A DNA stretch of 62,000 nucleotides from Lingula anatina (Eukaryota; Brachiopoda; Lingulata; Lingulida; Lingulidae), in contig NW_019773947.1 of the NCBI RefSeq assembly GCF_001039355.2, positions 14,043 through 76,042 of the forward strand. The letters run 5' to 3'. Shown piece by piece: positions 23,650 to 36,291 of this stretch. Each line of letters begins with the position of its first letter. Position 1 is the first letter of the stretch. Both the position numbers and the translations under genes were made by a program. The notes beneath the pieces were generated by a model. It saw only the letters and a program-made list of their open reading frames with translations. It had not been told where the DNA came from and made no database searches.

Positions 23650-26600
23650 ATGGCAGATGATGAGGATGACTTTGAAGATTTTGGAGGATTTGAGGTACAA
23701 GTCAATCTCCTGATTCTTATGGTATTTCTTACTAATTCCTCTTTAGTGGCTGTCTTTACAATATGTATATGACATTCTTTATTTACATGTTTTGCATTAA
23801 ATTCTTTTATAACAGCACTATATGGAATATGATTGATTCTTTTATTGAAGAGCATCATTTGAAGAATATGAAAATACACCACTTTTTCAGCTACAGTAGT
23901 TCAAATTCAAATAAAAGTTTTAAGCTTTTTGCTCAAATGCTGTTAAGAATTATGAAGTTATATCAGTTTAACCATATGAGATTCCATGCTTTGTTGTAGG
24001 CTGCTGAACCTGTAGAACCTCAGATAGCACAACCAGTGCAAGGGTTACCAGCCACAGCTGTGCCATGGGCTTTTCTCACTGCAGGTATTCAGTGTGTAAT
24101 ACACGGCCATGTTCACACCAGATAAAACTTAGACTGAAAAGAATAATGTCATCATCAGAACTCCAGATTGCTGTTATAATTGGCGTTTTAAAATGGTGAA
24201 TAGGGACCCTTTGAAATTTGGTCTTCTGGTGGCATCTTCAGTTTGTTAACATATTTATTTATTTATTTTCATTAATTTATTTACTTATGTGAACACAATG
24301 TATATTTGATTATTGTGTCAGTATTGCTTAAGGTGTTCATGGAAAAAATAGATGCTCTGTTCTTCATACATTATTGGACAGCTAATTACATGTGATTTTA
24401 ATGGCATAAACATAATTTTATTCATTCCTTCATTTAGGTTTCTATTGACAGGGTGAAGCGTAATTATCATATTTACCTTTTCTGATCATTTTTTGTAAAA
24501 CAAACTCTGATTGTGAAAATTAGTCAATGAATATTAATTATATTCAAACTCTGTTTTAGTGTCAACTGCAGCAGGGAACCAGCCTGATCTCATTCAACCC
24601 CCAGCATCAAAGGGACTCTCTTCAGAACAAGACACAAAGCCTCCACAGAGTGAAGAACAGCAAAATGAACCATTATTTCAAGCAAATTTTGATCAACCTC
24701 AGTTTCAGGGAAATTTTGACCTGCAAAATCATGATTTAGCTGCTCAGGTATGTATATTAAAATTGGACTAGGAAAGAAAAATCCAAAGAGTCTTATTAAT
24801 GTGGTATTAATTCTCTTATTTTCCAGTACATAAAAACATTTGCACGTTAGGTAAAATGCAAAGAAAGTGCCAACTGTGTCCAGTATAACTCACTGACCCA
24901 CTACTTCTGTTTATTGTATTCCTACCAATTGTAGCCTGAAGTTATTCCAAGGAATATAGAAAATGAACAGGTTGACTCTTCATCTTCCCTCCAACAAAAT
25001 GTGACTGCAGGAGGAGAGGTAACTCCAGATCTTGCTCAAGTTCAGCAAGTGAGTCATAGGAGCACAACCTCTTCAACCTCTGAGCCTTCACAATCTACAA
25101 GTCAATGTGTGGTGTCTGACTTGGAACAGGGTGCACAAAAAGACAGCTATAATGCAAGCAACCATGTAGACGCTAACTCAGTGGATGCTAAAGGGCAGAG
25201 TGTGAGAGGCAGTGATGTAGGGACTGGGGGAGGTGGAGCTAAGGACTCAAATGTAGATGTGCAGGAAGTGAAGCAGTTACAGGAAGCTCTCAGCTCATCT
25301 GAACAAGAGAAAATGGAATTGAAACAGGTGGGTGATGTTCTGGTAGGAAAGCACCCTTCCATCAAAAACCTTGGCTGCATGTGAAATATTCAAATGGTAT
25401 TGGAATATACTCTTTTTATCATCTTCCATTTTATTTGAGGAAGTTTTATGAAAATGTTTTAGATTTATCAGTTGATGAAATACTCTCCTTGTTATATTTT
25501 TTTACATTTTGTTTTGTTTTGTTTTTGCTTAATACCTCTGGTATTTTTTTTTATGATACTATTTTCTTTTTTAAAAGGAGCTTGAAACTTTATTGCACAA
25601 CAAGCAGCAACTAGAGCAACAGCTGGAAGAAAATAGAGAAAAACTTGAAACACTAAAGAAAAAGTACGAAGAAATGCAGGTTGGTAACTTTTTAACTGGC
25701 AATGTGTTGATCTAACACCTGTGAATTAAAATTGAGAACAGCTGAATAGCAAAGTCATAAATGCAGAATACTGTTCTTAAAAATAATTTTGGTATTCATT
25801 TTGTGTTGAGATTGTCAGACAAGAGTGCAAAATGAAATTGCAAAATAATAAAATAGATTAATCGATAAACAAACTTGTGGATGTTATCCTAGGTTAGCCA
25901 TGAGAGCTCATTAGAGGATTTGAGAAAGGCTGGTCATGCTGCCCTTGCTGTGGTAGTAGAAGAATACAAGGTATTTGTTAAAATTCTTTGACTTGTTATA
26001 AATGATTAAACTTTTTTAAGTCTAATGGTGCACATTAATTACTGTATTTTTGGTATCTGATAAAAATGCATTCATTTCATTTAAAAGAAGCCTTTTAAGT
26101 TAAAAACCAAATTGATATAGATTTATTACTCATCAGTCATGTGCAAGAAGTGGTTAGTCTGGTGTATTTAAACAGATACAGATTAAATTGGTTACATTCC
26201 AGGAATTAAGTAAGACTGCAGTATGTGAACAACAGGTGGCAGCACAGGAACAAATTAAAGAAGTACTGAAGAGAGAAAGTGAAAGTTGCCAGGAAATCAT
26301 GAAAGGCCAAGTAATTTGTTTTTGCCATTTTTAGTGTTCATAAGTCACCATAACTCAGATAAAAAGAAAGAAAGAGATCTCAAATATTCATTTGTCATGT
26401 AATAGCTGTTTTATCATAAATAACTGTAATTATTTTTATAAAACATACCCTGTATTAATCAAGCATGGCTGCAGTGTAATGGACATGTATATGTGAACTG
26501 AAATTCTCAATGCAAAAAGATATTTTGATTCAATTTGGAAAAAAAACATTGTGATTTTAGCAAGCAGATATGAATAAACTGTTGGCTGATGCTAAAGAAG

Positions 26601-28748
26601 AGATGAAACAGCAAGCCAAAGAGGCTTTGGAAGAAGAAAGACAAAGATTCCAGGTACATTTACAAGAATTCGGTTGGATGACAACAGAAAATGTGCCAGA
26701 ACCAACTTCACAAAGTAAACGTCACATAGTAATTAAAGACTTGCACTTTAAGTTGTGGAAAGAAATGGTTGTGCTTATTCTACTTTTATTTTCCATATTC
26801 ATGTTCATTTGTTACAGTTAGTCACGATTATATAAATTCAATAAGGGGCACTTCTCGGAGTAACTTCTAATATATCTTTGTAAGGTAATGAAGAAAAGGT
26901 TTATATGGGATAAGTAATCCATCACATTTTTCGTAATTTTAAAACTCAGTTAATAAAGCATTCTGAATCACTGTCTCTTCTCATAATGCAGCAGCTACTG
27001 GAGACTGCACTAGAAGAGGAAAGGGAGAAGAGTCGTTTAGCTGTTCAGAAGGCTGTGAAGGTGAGCTTGGCTTTACTAGGTAACATAACAGTGAATATAT
27101 AGACTAACATAAAAGGATTTTTCTACATTTTAGTTTAAGTTTCCCATGTAAATATAATATTATTGTTTAACATTAAGGAATGTTACTGGCATCCTAAAAT
27201 AACCTTTTTTGGAAAGGAAAGGTAAAGATGTCTTCTTTTAAGGTTCAGTCAGTTTGTTTGAGCATAGTTTAATATCTGAATACTAAACTACTGATGAAAT
27301 TAAAATCATCTCAAGATATTTTAAATAATACTGTTACAGGCTCATAACCAGGCAGTTGGGGTTCGAATAAACTACCTTTTTTGCTGGGAAAAGGTCCACT
27401 CTGGGTCAAATTTGATGTAGATGCACAAAGGTTTCATGGTAAAAGGTTCACTTGAACAGAAAAAGAACCTCCTGGCCTTTTGAAATAGCTGTTTTTTACA
27501 TGGTAATCTATTCTTTTTTTAAGGAAGAGCAATGTGCTTGTGAAAAAGCTATAATGGAAGCAGTAAAAGCAGAGAGTGTGAGGACAACCCAGCTTCTTGA
27601 AGAAGAAAGGGTATGAACACTAACTTATATGTGGAGATCATGAGAAATTTATGTTTTGAAATAAGCATTTTATGTAATATGATCCTTTGTTTAAAGGCAT
27701 AAAATTTGAGACTAATATATACCAATAATTCATATTTACTTTCAGGAAAAAATGTCTGTTTTGATGAAAGAAGAGCAGACAAAAAGTTCAGAAACATTGG
27801 GAATGGAGCTGGAAAAAGAAAGACAAAGTAGCAAGGTACAAACATTAGAAAATGAACTTGTAATTTCGCTAAGTGATTCACAAAGTCAAAGAATATGTAA
27901 AAAAGAACTGTACCTCAGTTTCTGTAGAATAATTTAAAAAATTCAAAATTTTACTTGAAAAAATGGTTTTAGCCCTACGTATTTTTCTACATCTTTATAT
28001 GTAAGCACAATATACAGAAAGTGGAAAGTGACATATTAATGTGTTCACATTTCAACATTTAATGGCTTTAAAGGAATGGAATTAGTTGAATCAAGCAAAC
28101 TCACTGACAATAAAAAAGTTTCTTTTTTATCCTAATATTTTGCTTCTCAGTGAATGAAAATATTAACTGAATGTCTCAAGCATATGACAACCTATACCGA
28201 ATATTTCTGAATCAGGAATTTTTGAAAAAGTGCTTGGAAGAAGAACGACAGACTTGGGAAAAGACAGCAAAAGCCATGCGTGAAGATATGAGTGAAGATC
28301 TGCAGAGGCATTTTACTGATCAGAAACAAGTAAGTTGTTTCAAAAGAGAAATGAAGAATATTCAGTTTTTTTCATGGCCTATAAGGAATGGAATAAATGG
28401 AGTTGATAATTAAAAGAAAATTAACATTTTTATACATTATATAGAAGAACATGCTTCACTTCACATAGGATACACAAGTATAGTTCAAAAGTATTCAATC
28501 AGCACATTTTTATAAAAATCCTATGTGAAGTAGGGCATGTGACACCCACCAGTGCCATACTCACTCCCAAGAATTCCAGTTAATGGCCATAGAGAGTTTC
28601 TTAAAAAATAAACTTATGCAAGCTCAACGTGTTCCAGGCTGACAGTGCACTAAGGCAGAAATCTCTGGCAACCATGGATATTTTTCTGGAGAGTGCACGC
28701 CACCAACTGAAGGTGCTAATGGAACAAGGGAAGGAGGATTGCAGTTAA
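23650..28748 (+). CDS. CCDC91: CCDC91 homologue (GGA-binding coiled-coil protein; complete, 13 coding exons, 520 aa)
   Basis: Exons: 23650-23694, 24000-24084, 24560-24747, 24935-25327, 25578-25679, 25893-25970, 26203-26310, 26561-26653, 26992-27060, 27524-27610, 27746-27835, 28216-28329, 28638-28748, all in phase. In vertebrates CCDC91 (p56) binds the ear domain of GGA clathrin adaptors at the trans-Golgi network. The first exon encodes MADDEDDFEDFGGFE. Its DFGGFE is the acidic-phenylalanine ear-binding peptide, followed by AAE as in human. A Gln/Ser/Pro-rich region of about 225 residues follows. A long coiled coil then has many EEER repeats. The segment AGHAALAVVVEEYK matches the human AGHEALSIIVDEYK region. 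The C terminus (RQKSLATMDIFLESARHQL) also matches the family. Human protein is 441 aa; the extra length lies in the N-terminal low-complexity part. Confidence 0.92.
28450..28539. repeat. Small imperfect inverted repeat in a CCDC91 intron
   Basis: CATGCTTCACTTCACATAGG at 28450-28469 pairs with 28520-28539 (CCTATGTGAAGTAGGGCATG) with a few mismatches, around a ~50-base loop. It could be a MITE remnant or simply an intronic hairpin. Confidence 0.5.
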
Positions 28749-29639
28749 GAAGGGAGGACAAACAAAGCTGAATCCTCAGTGCCCAATGAGTCATTTTAAA
28801 CATTACAATACAAATTTATATGATGTGGAATAAGTATGTGGTGATATTTGCAAGTGCAATTTTAGACCTTTTATTAGGTGGGAAAGGTGTATTTTCATAG
28901 CTGTTATTGTGCACGCACCGGTATAAGATCAATTATATACTAGTTGTGGGTGAAATAATGATGTCTAAGTTTGTTGAACTTGAATTGTTCATTACATTCC
29001 AGGAGGAATTTAGTTTTTAGTTTAGTGTATAAATTATTAATGTAACATAATGAAATATAAAGAGTAAATTATATAAGTTAAAAAAAGGATTGTAGGAACT
29101 ATTTTGAAGTATTAATAATTTGATCATAGCAAGATATCTTCATAAGGTACATACTGATATCTTATTACAAACTAAGTGTCACTTTTTTCAGCTTTTTTAT
29201 TTGGAATTTCTTAATTTCATTAAACTCTCTATAGTCATTTATTGTGTAGTAACACAAATGTGAATGAAAACAGTATATGAACTGGTGGCAATGGAATTCC
29301 AAATTAGCAACTTATAGTTTTCAATTTTTTTTCTTTGGTAGGAGATGCGATATATATGTGCTTGTCTTAATGCAGAACAAATTAAATCACAAACTGTTAT
29401 TAATTAAGAATCAAAGAATTGAAAGAGTCTGATATTCATGCACTAAGATTATTTTTGATTATATGAAGAATAAAAAATAATGTGGATGTATAGCATTTAA
29501 ATCTCAATGTCAAATTGTTGATGTTTTATCTGTTGAAATCCTTTTTTGATGAATTCCTGTATATAAGTACAATTGTTGGAGCTGGAAATGAACTATCCAT
29601 TTGTTTATGTACATTGTGTGGACTGGAGCCTCAACTAGT

Positions 29640-29672
29640 TTTTTTTTTTTTTTTTTTTTTTGGGGGGGGGGG
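29640..29672. repeat. Poly(T)-poly(G) homopolymer junction
   Basis: A T-run of more than 20 directly followed by a G-run of about 11. Sequencing error is likely in such a run. Confidence 0.9.
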
Positions 29673-32109
29673 GTATGTTAAAAGAGTTATGCTACTGCTG
29701 ATGCATGTGTTATTGCATACTGCTGCCATCCATATTCGTAAGATAGTAGTAATATATATTATATTTCTTGAACTGGCATTTACAGCTGTGTCATATCTCC
29801 AATTTTCATGTATGCTATGCTATTGTGTTTAGAAAATAATTAAAACTGTTTGAAGCAACATTGTTTTTGATACTCTTTGAAACTCCCTCGAAAAAAGTTG
29901 TTTAACCTTAAGAAAGGGCACTTGATGAAAAGAATTAATGTTCCTCAATTTACCAGTACTGGCTTAACATTAAAAAGCCACATCTTTTGCCTTGCGACGA
30001 AATAAATCCGTGATGAGATGACAAAATTACGCTACATGTAAGCCAGTATTTTATTTACAAATCTTGGGCAATAGTGTGGCATGTTTTGAAATGTTCTTCT
30101 ATCAGTAACTTGGGTTTGTTAAGAGCAAAGAAGAGAAATTAGAACGCTTTCAACTGTAAAAGATCTCATCTCGCCACAACGGGGTCTCCAGCAGGTTGGA
30201 AATATAAGGTCAGGATGGTGGTTGGGTGAAACTGAAACTTGTGAAGTGCGTTTCCTCCTCTTTTCTTAACAGCACATTGTCTTATAAGTACACAGAGAGC
30301 GAATAATAAATATATTTTAAATTATCAAATTGTCTCTTTAAATTAATACATCATTGTTTTCCTGCGAACAAAATATTCCTTAGTGATCAATGTTTCCACT
30401 ACGATCAGTGCAAGGACAGCATCTTTTCGACAGACCTTTGAAACCTACGTGCTGGCCAGCCTAAAGTTAATAGTGACTCACTGAGACTGATGAAAATCGC
30501 GTGTTTTCAATATTTATTATAAAAACTAAACAAACTGTTCAAATATACAGTAGACGGTTATACACTGGAGTAAATACAGCACGAATTATGGGAATTGCAT
30601 CAAAAAGCAAAAAAAAAAAAATTGTAATTGCAAATACGTTAAGCAAGATGATTAGATAAAAATGTAAGTATAACAGCAACTAAACTTATGGAAAATAGTC
30701 TGAAATATACATTGGGCTATAAAGTCAGACGCCCCACAAAGGGTGCAACCCTTACAAACGAAATAACCTTTTGTGACTTTGAGCCGCAGATCTGTGGTTG
30801 GGCATTGAATGGAAAGAGAGCGGGAAAACCTAAGGAGAATACGCGTACGGGTTGTAGACGGTGAATGGGGTTAGGGGTGACAAAGGCGTAGAAAGAGATC
30901 AAGACTTGCATAAGTAGTGTCAATACACTAAGTTTGATGTTAATCCACACTGAATCCACGGTTCGGTAACGGGTCAATCATTTTCGTGATTGGTCAAGTT
31001 TCGGGCGTAAAAGCAAACCCACATATACATAATGGTTCAGAGTGCGTTACTGACCAATAGATAAAAACCTGTCACAAGTTCAAGCCTAGGTAAACAGGCC
31101 AAGGAGGGTGGCCGTACACAGTGAGGTGAACCGCAGGTCAGCCGTCTGCCCAATCCGCTTGACCAGTTCGCAGAAATTGCAAAACGTCGGCCTTGAATAG
31201 TGACCACGCGCAAGTGAGACAGATTGGAACGTAACATAGCACGTGTTGTTTTTTTTGCACGTGTGTACAAGCCTATGGAGAAAAATCCATACTAATTCTT
31301 GGATAAACCGTAAGGTTCAAGCGTGCCTATTACCGTGACAGTAGATTACAAAGATATAGAATAAAAACGTGTTTATTGCTGTTTCTTTCTAATAAAACTG
31401 AATTCCTTAAAAGTCTATAAACAAATACCCGTTGTGTACAGGTATTTTGTTTAGCCCATTTAGGCAGTTTGTTCTTGTTTTAAGTGTAACGAGGAAGTAA
31501 ATACCAGATGCTAAGTGTTCTTATGTGGTCTAGTATTTTTTAGCCCGTCTCTTGACCTAGGTTTAAAGGTAATTTTAAAAGGTAATCATATCAAAATGAT
31601 TAGTCACAAAAATTTAACCCTTACTTTTATTGCAAGCATGTATGCACGAATTTGGCTATTCATCGCCCTTGACTAAAAATACAGAATAGAAGACCAAAAG
31701 AGAACGAATAAAAAAATGAAATTGCATGTTGCAGGCGCTCACTTTTTAAAAGTCAAATATTTCAGTAGTTCTTAAAAAATTGGTATACAAACCCCCAAAA
31801 AAGCACAAAAAGCACAAAAAAGCACAGGTCACTACTATCATGTTGACCTTGATACATCTCCATCGGTCACCAACAACAGCTCAGCATGTTCCCCTCCACC
31901 AGTCATACTTCACCGATCATAGTTATGTCATAAAACGCCTTTGTCTATTTTAAGAAAAGCGGTCATAAATGAAATTATTACCCAGCTTTGCTGTATTCAT
32001 AAAAGCTTATACTTACAATCAAACGGTTTAATAGTGAATCTGACACTGACCCCTATATGCCCCTGGAATTACATAACGCATGATATATTCGGTAATGCAA
32101 CAGCGATTT

Positions 32110-32124
32110 TGACCCTCGTGAACT
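32110..32124 (-). promoter_or_regulatory. Nuclear-receptor DR3-type direct repeat upstream of CYP26
   Basis: On the minus strand the sequence reads AGTTCA-CGA-GGGTCA: two perfect RGKTCA half-sites spaced by three bases, about 470 bases upstream of the CYP26 start codon. Vertebrate CYP26A1 is induced by retinoic acid through DR5 elements near its promoter. A DR3 is not the classic retinoic-acid spacing, and a chance match cannot be excluded. Confidence 0.25.
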
Positions 32125-32529
32125 GGGTTACATGCTGTGTCAGGGGCCGCTTTAAAAGTTCAAAATTTATTCTCTTTCAAAAATTGAATTATTTTAATTG
32201 ATGATGATGAGACATAAAAAAGGGTGTGGAATGACTATTTGAATATGGACCAGGAACTTAACCTTGATCTAAAAGTGTATGAAAACTATGCCATCGATGA
32301 CTGTCCTGCATCCTTCTGTCAATGAAAGACATCAAAAGTAACCAGAAATAAATATCTTAGTCATTAAGTGCATGCAATTTTAATTGTTTTCATTGAAATC
32401 GCATGAATTAACCCAGCAATCAGGCCCTGCAGTAGTTGCCAGTGCACTGGGAGTTAATTACGTAAGAAATATTTGACGTGGGGAGCACAATGCACGCGCT
32501 GACTCGATCGGGACAAAATGTGTAATGAG

Positions 32530-32546
32530 GGGTCGCTCAGAGGACA
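32530..32546 (+). promoter_or_regulatory. Imperfect DR5-like element at the CYP26 5' end
   Basis: GGGTCG-CTCAG-AGGACA gives two half-sites spaced by five bases, each with one mismatch to RGKTCA, 46 bases before the ATG. DR5 is the spacing used by retinoic-acid receptors at vertebrate CYP26A1. The match is weak. Confidence 0.2.
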
Positions 32547-32591
32547 GCCGCAGAGAGCAAAGTGACCACAGAGAGTGCGAGGCAAATAAAC

Positions 32592-35500
32592 ATGTGGGGG
32601 TAAGTCTAACAGCACTGTCTTCTTTTTTTCTTTTTCAAGTGTGATTTCCCCATGCAGGGAATATTGTCAAAGTGCGTTCTCCCTTCAAATTTTAGAGCAT
32701 TAATGAGATATTATGCATATTAATGAGATGATTTGATTAATTGATTGGGCATCGATCACATTGAACAGAAAAAGAGTAAGGGTATTAAACCATTGAAGAC
32801 GAGGTTAAATAAGCTGTTGGTTTTTGCCAGTAATACATAATTATTTTAAATGACACATTTAAGCATTATTTTTAATACGAAAACTATTGTTTTGAAGTAA
32901 AAATTTGGTGTCACTTCATTTAGTTAGAAAGGAGAGGGGAAGGTAACAGCATCTGTATGTAAAAGTGAAATTTTGCTACTTTACAACATGCTGGTTTTAA
33001 TGCAACTAATTTTCATGAATTTATACCCAACTTGGTTTTAGATTCACATAATTCATGCTGATAAATAGAAAGTATTAATGGTTATATCAACATTTGCATA
33101 ACATTTCAATTTTTCATCTTAGAGTAGCTTTTAAGACAATAAATGCATTAAGCTATCAGATCTTTTGTCTGAAAGTAACAAATACCTTGAAGAAGGCGCA
33201 CCGCAGAAAACTTCGTGTAAGAAGTTTTTCCCTTCACGCTTCAGTGACATAAAAACAACTTACACGGTAGTAGGCAAGCGCAAAACAATTTACAAATAAG
33301 GGAAAATTACAAGCATTTTGACGTGAAAAAAATAAGTCACTGTTTTAAGTATTAAACTGAATTAGTAGTGTACAATGTATTACGAACGATGTCTTGATAT
33401 AAATTGTTATTAAAAATACTCGTATTAGGATTAACAAACCATGCCCAACTTGACTACTGTTCGCCCCATGGATTAATGTCAAACAAATCAATGCTTTCTG
33501 TCTGCGAACATATTGCAACGAAAACTCCATGCAGTCGCCCACGACTATCTTCGTTTTTACAGATTACATTTTAAGACCTTTTACTTCAGAAATGCATGCA
33601 CGACAGAGGTATTAATCTTGGCAGCCGTGGTGTGTTTCGTGGTATATTTATACCAAAGGTTCACATATGGCCGCCAAGGAGACCCTCTCTGCCCCCTCCC
33701 CCTGCCCCCGGGTGCGATGGGTATGCCCTTCCTGGGAGAGACCATTCAGTTGATGTTGAAAGTAAGTAGACATATTTACTGTTCCAAATGGAACGAAATT
33801 AAAAGTAATATATATATTTGAGTTTCCGCGAGGTATGAAAATAACTAGCAAATTTGAAACTCAGGAGGTATTATTTTCGTTTCATATTTTATTTTTTCTT
33901 ATTTCTAGAAAGAAAAATTTTACGAAGAAAAACAACGTCGACACGGCAATGTATTCAAGACCAACATTTTAGCAGCTAATACGATAAGAGTGATTGGCTC
34001 TGAGAATGTGGCGATCATTTTGCGCGCAGAGAACAATTTGGTCACCACCCACTGGCCCAAGAGCACTTACCGTCTTTTCGGACCAGGGGCGTTACACAAT
34101 AGCGTAGGGGACGTACACAGGCAAAAGCGAATGGTCGTTATGAAGGCGTTCAGTCCGAAGGCAATGGGCACCTACGTCCAGCAGATCCAGAGGATTGTGC
34201 GGGGCGCTCTGCAGGACTGGTGTGTCAAGGACGAGGTGCTTGTGTACCCTGAATGCAAACGACTTTCTTTTGCGATTGGAACGGAGGTATGTCCCCTGCA
34301 GATATCCGGTGACTTAAAAAGATTTCAAGCTGATTCACAACATAAAATTAACTTTTGACCAGTTGTTGACCTGCAGTGATTTCACGTAAATAATTCAATT
34401 TTTTACGATTAAGAAAGCTTTGTTATTCTTCAGTTAGCATTATGTGATGGAAAAAGCTATATTTAAGACTTTAAAACTGGATTAGTTTGAAAAAATAACA
34501 GCCATACACAAGATATCGCAAACATAATTGGCAGAAATTATACAGTGTTTTGTAAGAACAGAAGAGAAGTATAGTTTCATTGGTCTTGGATCAGAATTGG
34601 AGGGTTAATAATGAAAACACTAATTAAAGTAGGAAGATTCGTACGTTGACTTTTCATTGACAGAAAAAAAGTTAAACACGAAGATGTGTAGCCAAAATTG
34701 TGATTAAAATCTGTTAAATCGCGTTCATAATCTGCTTCAACAGAGTCTTGCTCGCTTTTAATTCACCTACTTAGCTTTTTCGGAAAATAATTTTCACATT
34801 TAATTTCTTACATACTTCTAGTTGTTAGTCGGTTTACAATGTGACGACAACACCCTGACAAATCTTCTCTCTGACCTAGAGACAGTGGTGGACAATATAT
34901 TTTCTCTACCTGTCAGTATCCCTGGCTTTGGCTTGTGGAAGGTAGGTGTCGCTTGTGCTATCGAAGATTAATATTATCAATACAATTATACAATTATGTT
35001 GATACAATGGAGGATATCTTCAGTTTACACTGTACGCCGTACTATTATGTGCTTTGCACTCAAGTGTAAGTGAAATTAAATATTTAATGATGAAATAATT
35101 AAGAAAGAAGGTTACTCGTGTGACCTTTTTCAGTTGAAGAAATACGCGCTTTTCAAGATCTCTTTCAGGTGTATAGTTAATATGTGATCTTTTCAAGAAC
35201 TCCTGAAGCTGTATGACGTCACTGTTGGTTTAAAATTAACCTTGGTATTTGTACAATGGTTTAACCAATAATACACTCTGTCGAAACCTTGGTGTCATTG
35301 TTTCTGCTTGATATCAGCACTGCTCTTATAATGTCTATAATAATTAAAAGGGAGTGTATTTTCATGGTTTATCAGTGAAAAACTTCAGATAAATAAACTT
35401 CATTCCAAAAAGCTGAAATTGTAAAACGCACTGAATGCAGATTCCCACTTCTGGGCTAACATGTTGGTTTATTTTGTCACTAAACATTTCTTTTATGATT

Positions 35501-36255
35501 GCTTTTTACAGATTCTTCATATTCATTCCCAATATTATATTGAATGCGAAGCTACTAGAGTTCGTGATCTAAAGTTAAAGTCTGCCTAGTAGTTGAAAAT
35601 GTCAAGACTTAAGTCCGTCGCAAATGCTTGCTAAAACGTATATTTCAGTTTATATGACCTTCAATTAGCCTATTTACATCTGTCAATTTAGTAGAGTATC
35701 TTGATCGCCATTCAGATATAAGGCACATATGCACGTTTGATTGCTCATCTCGCCAAAATTCGCTCACCGAAGCATTGTAGTTGAATTGATAATACTGTAA
35801 AAGGTCTAAACATACTCGCTCCTATTCGCTCACTTCATTAAAAAAAATAACAAAATTGTTAGCTTTTTAACAAACCTAAGATACAAGGCGGTGACTTATT
35901 TGTGATAACAACTTTTTACGCACCAGCTCAAATAACTCGTCCATCTCTTCTGACCCGGACATACTCGAGTGCGTTGGTTGTCCATGGGTTCTCCTGTCTA
36001 CTCGGCTCCAATAAAAGGGCATTGCTAATTTTTCTGCCAAAACTAAGTTCTGAATGGTTTGTACATGTACTGATAACTCGGTGATAACTGTGCCATCCCC
36101 CATAAGCAGTCATCCGAGCAGTGCAGTGGGGGTTGTAGACTGCTGAACACTGCTGTATATATTTATATCAAGTGCGGTATCAAAAACCGTAAAATAAATG
36201 CACCGAATACTTTGGTCAGGTGTGGAAATAGTGTGGAAATAGTGTGTAACTTAGC

Positions 36256-36291
<36 letters not shown>

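Larger units (their letters stand above)
28749..32591. other. CCDC91 3' region and CYP26 upstream region
   Basis: The first ~1 kb is probably CCDC91 3' untranslated sequence, with an AATAAA at about 29470 and a poly(T)/poly(G) run at 29640-29672. From about 30700 to 31270 base composition is more GC-rich, with open minus-strand frames but no recognisable domain. From 31500 to 32591 lies the CYP26 upstream region, with nuclear-receptor half-sites noted separately. Confidence 0.45.

Noticed and set aside
27337-27380. tRNA-Met-like fragment (CTCATAA loop and GGGTTCGAATA) in a CCDC91 intron
   Set aside because: No acceptor stem, D arm or proper T stem can be drawn; at most a decayed tRNA-derived scrap.
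30717-31270. GC-richer minus-strand open frames
   Set aside because: No domain, no splice support, and no codon pattern resembling the genes around them.
31827-31850. AGGTCA-N12-TGACCT inverted half-sites upstream of CYP26
   Set aside because: The spacing matches no known nuclear-receptor arrangement; probably chance.
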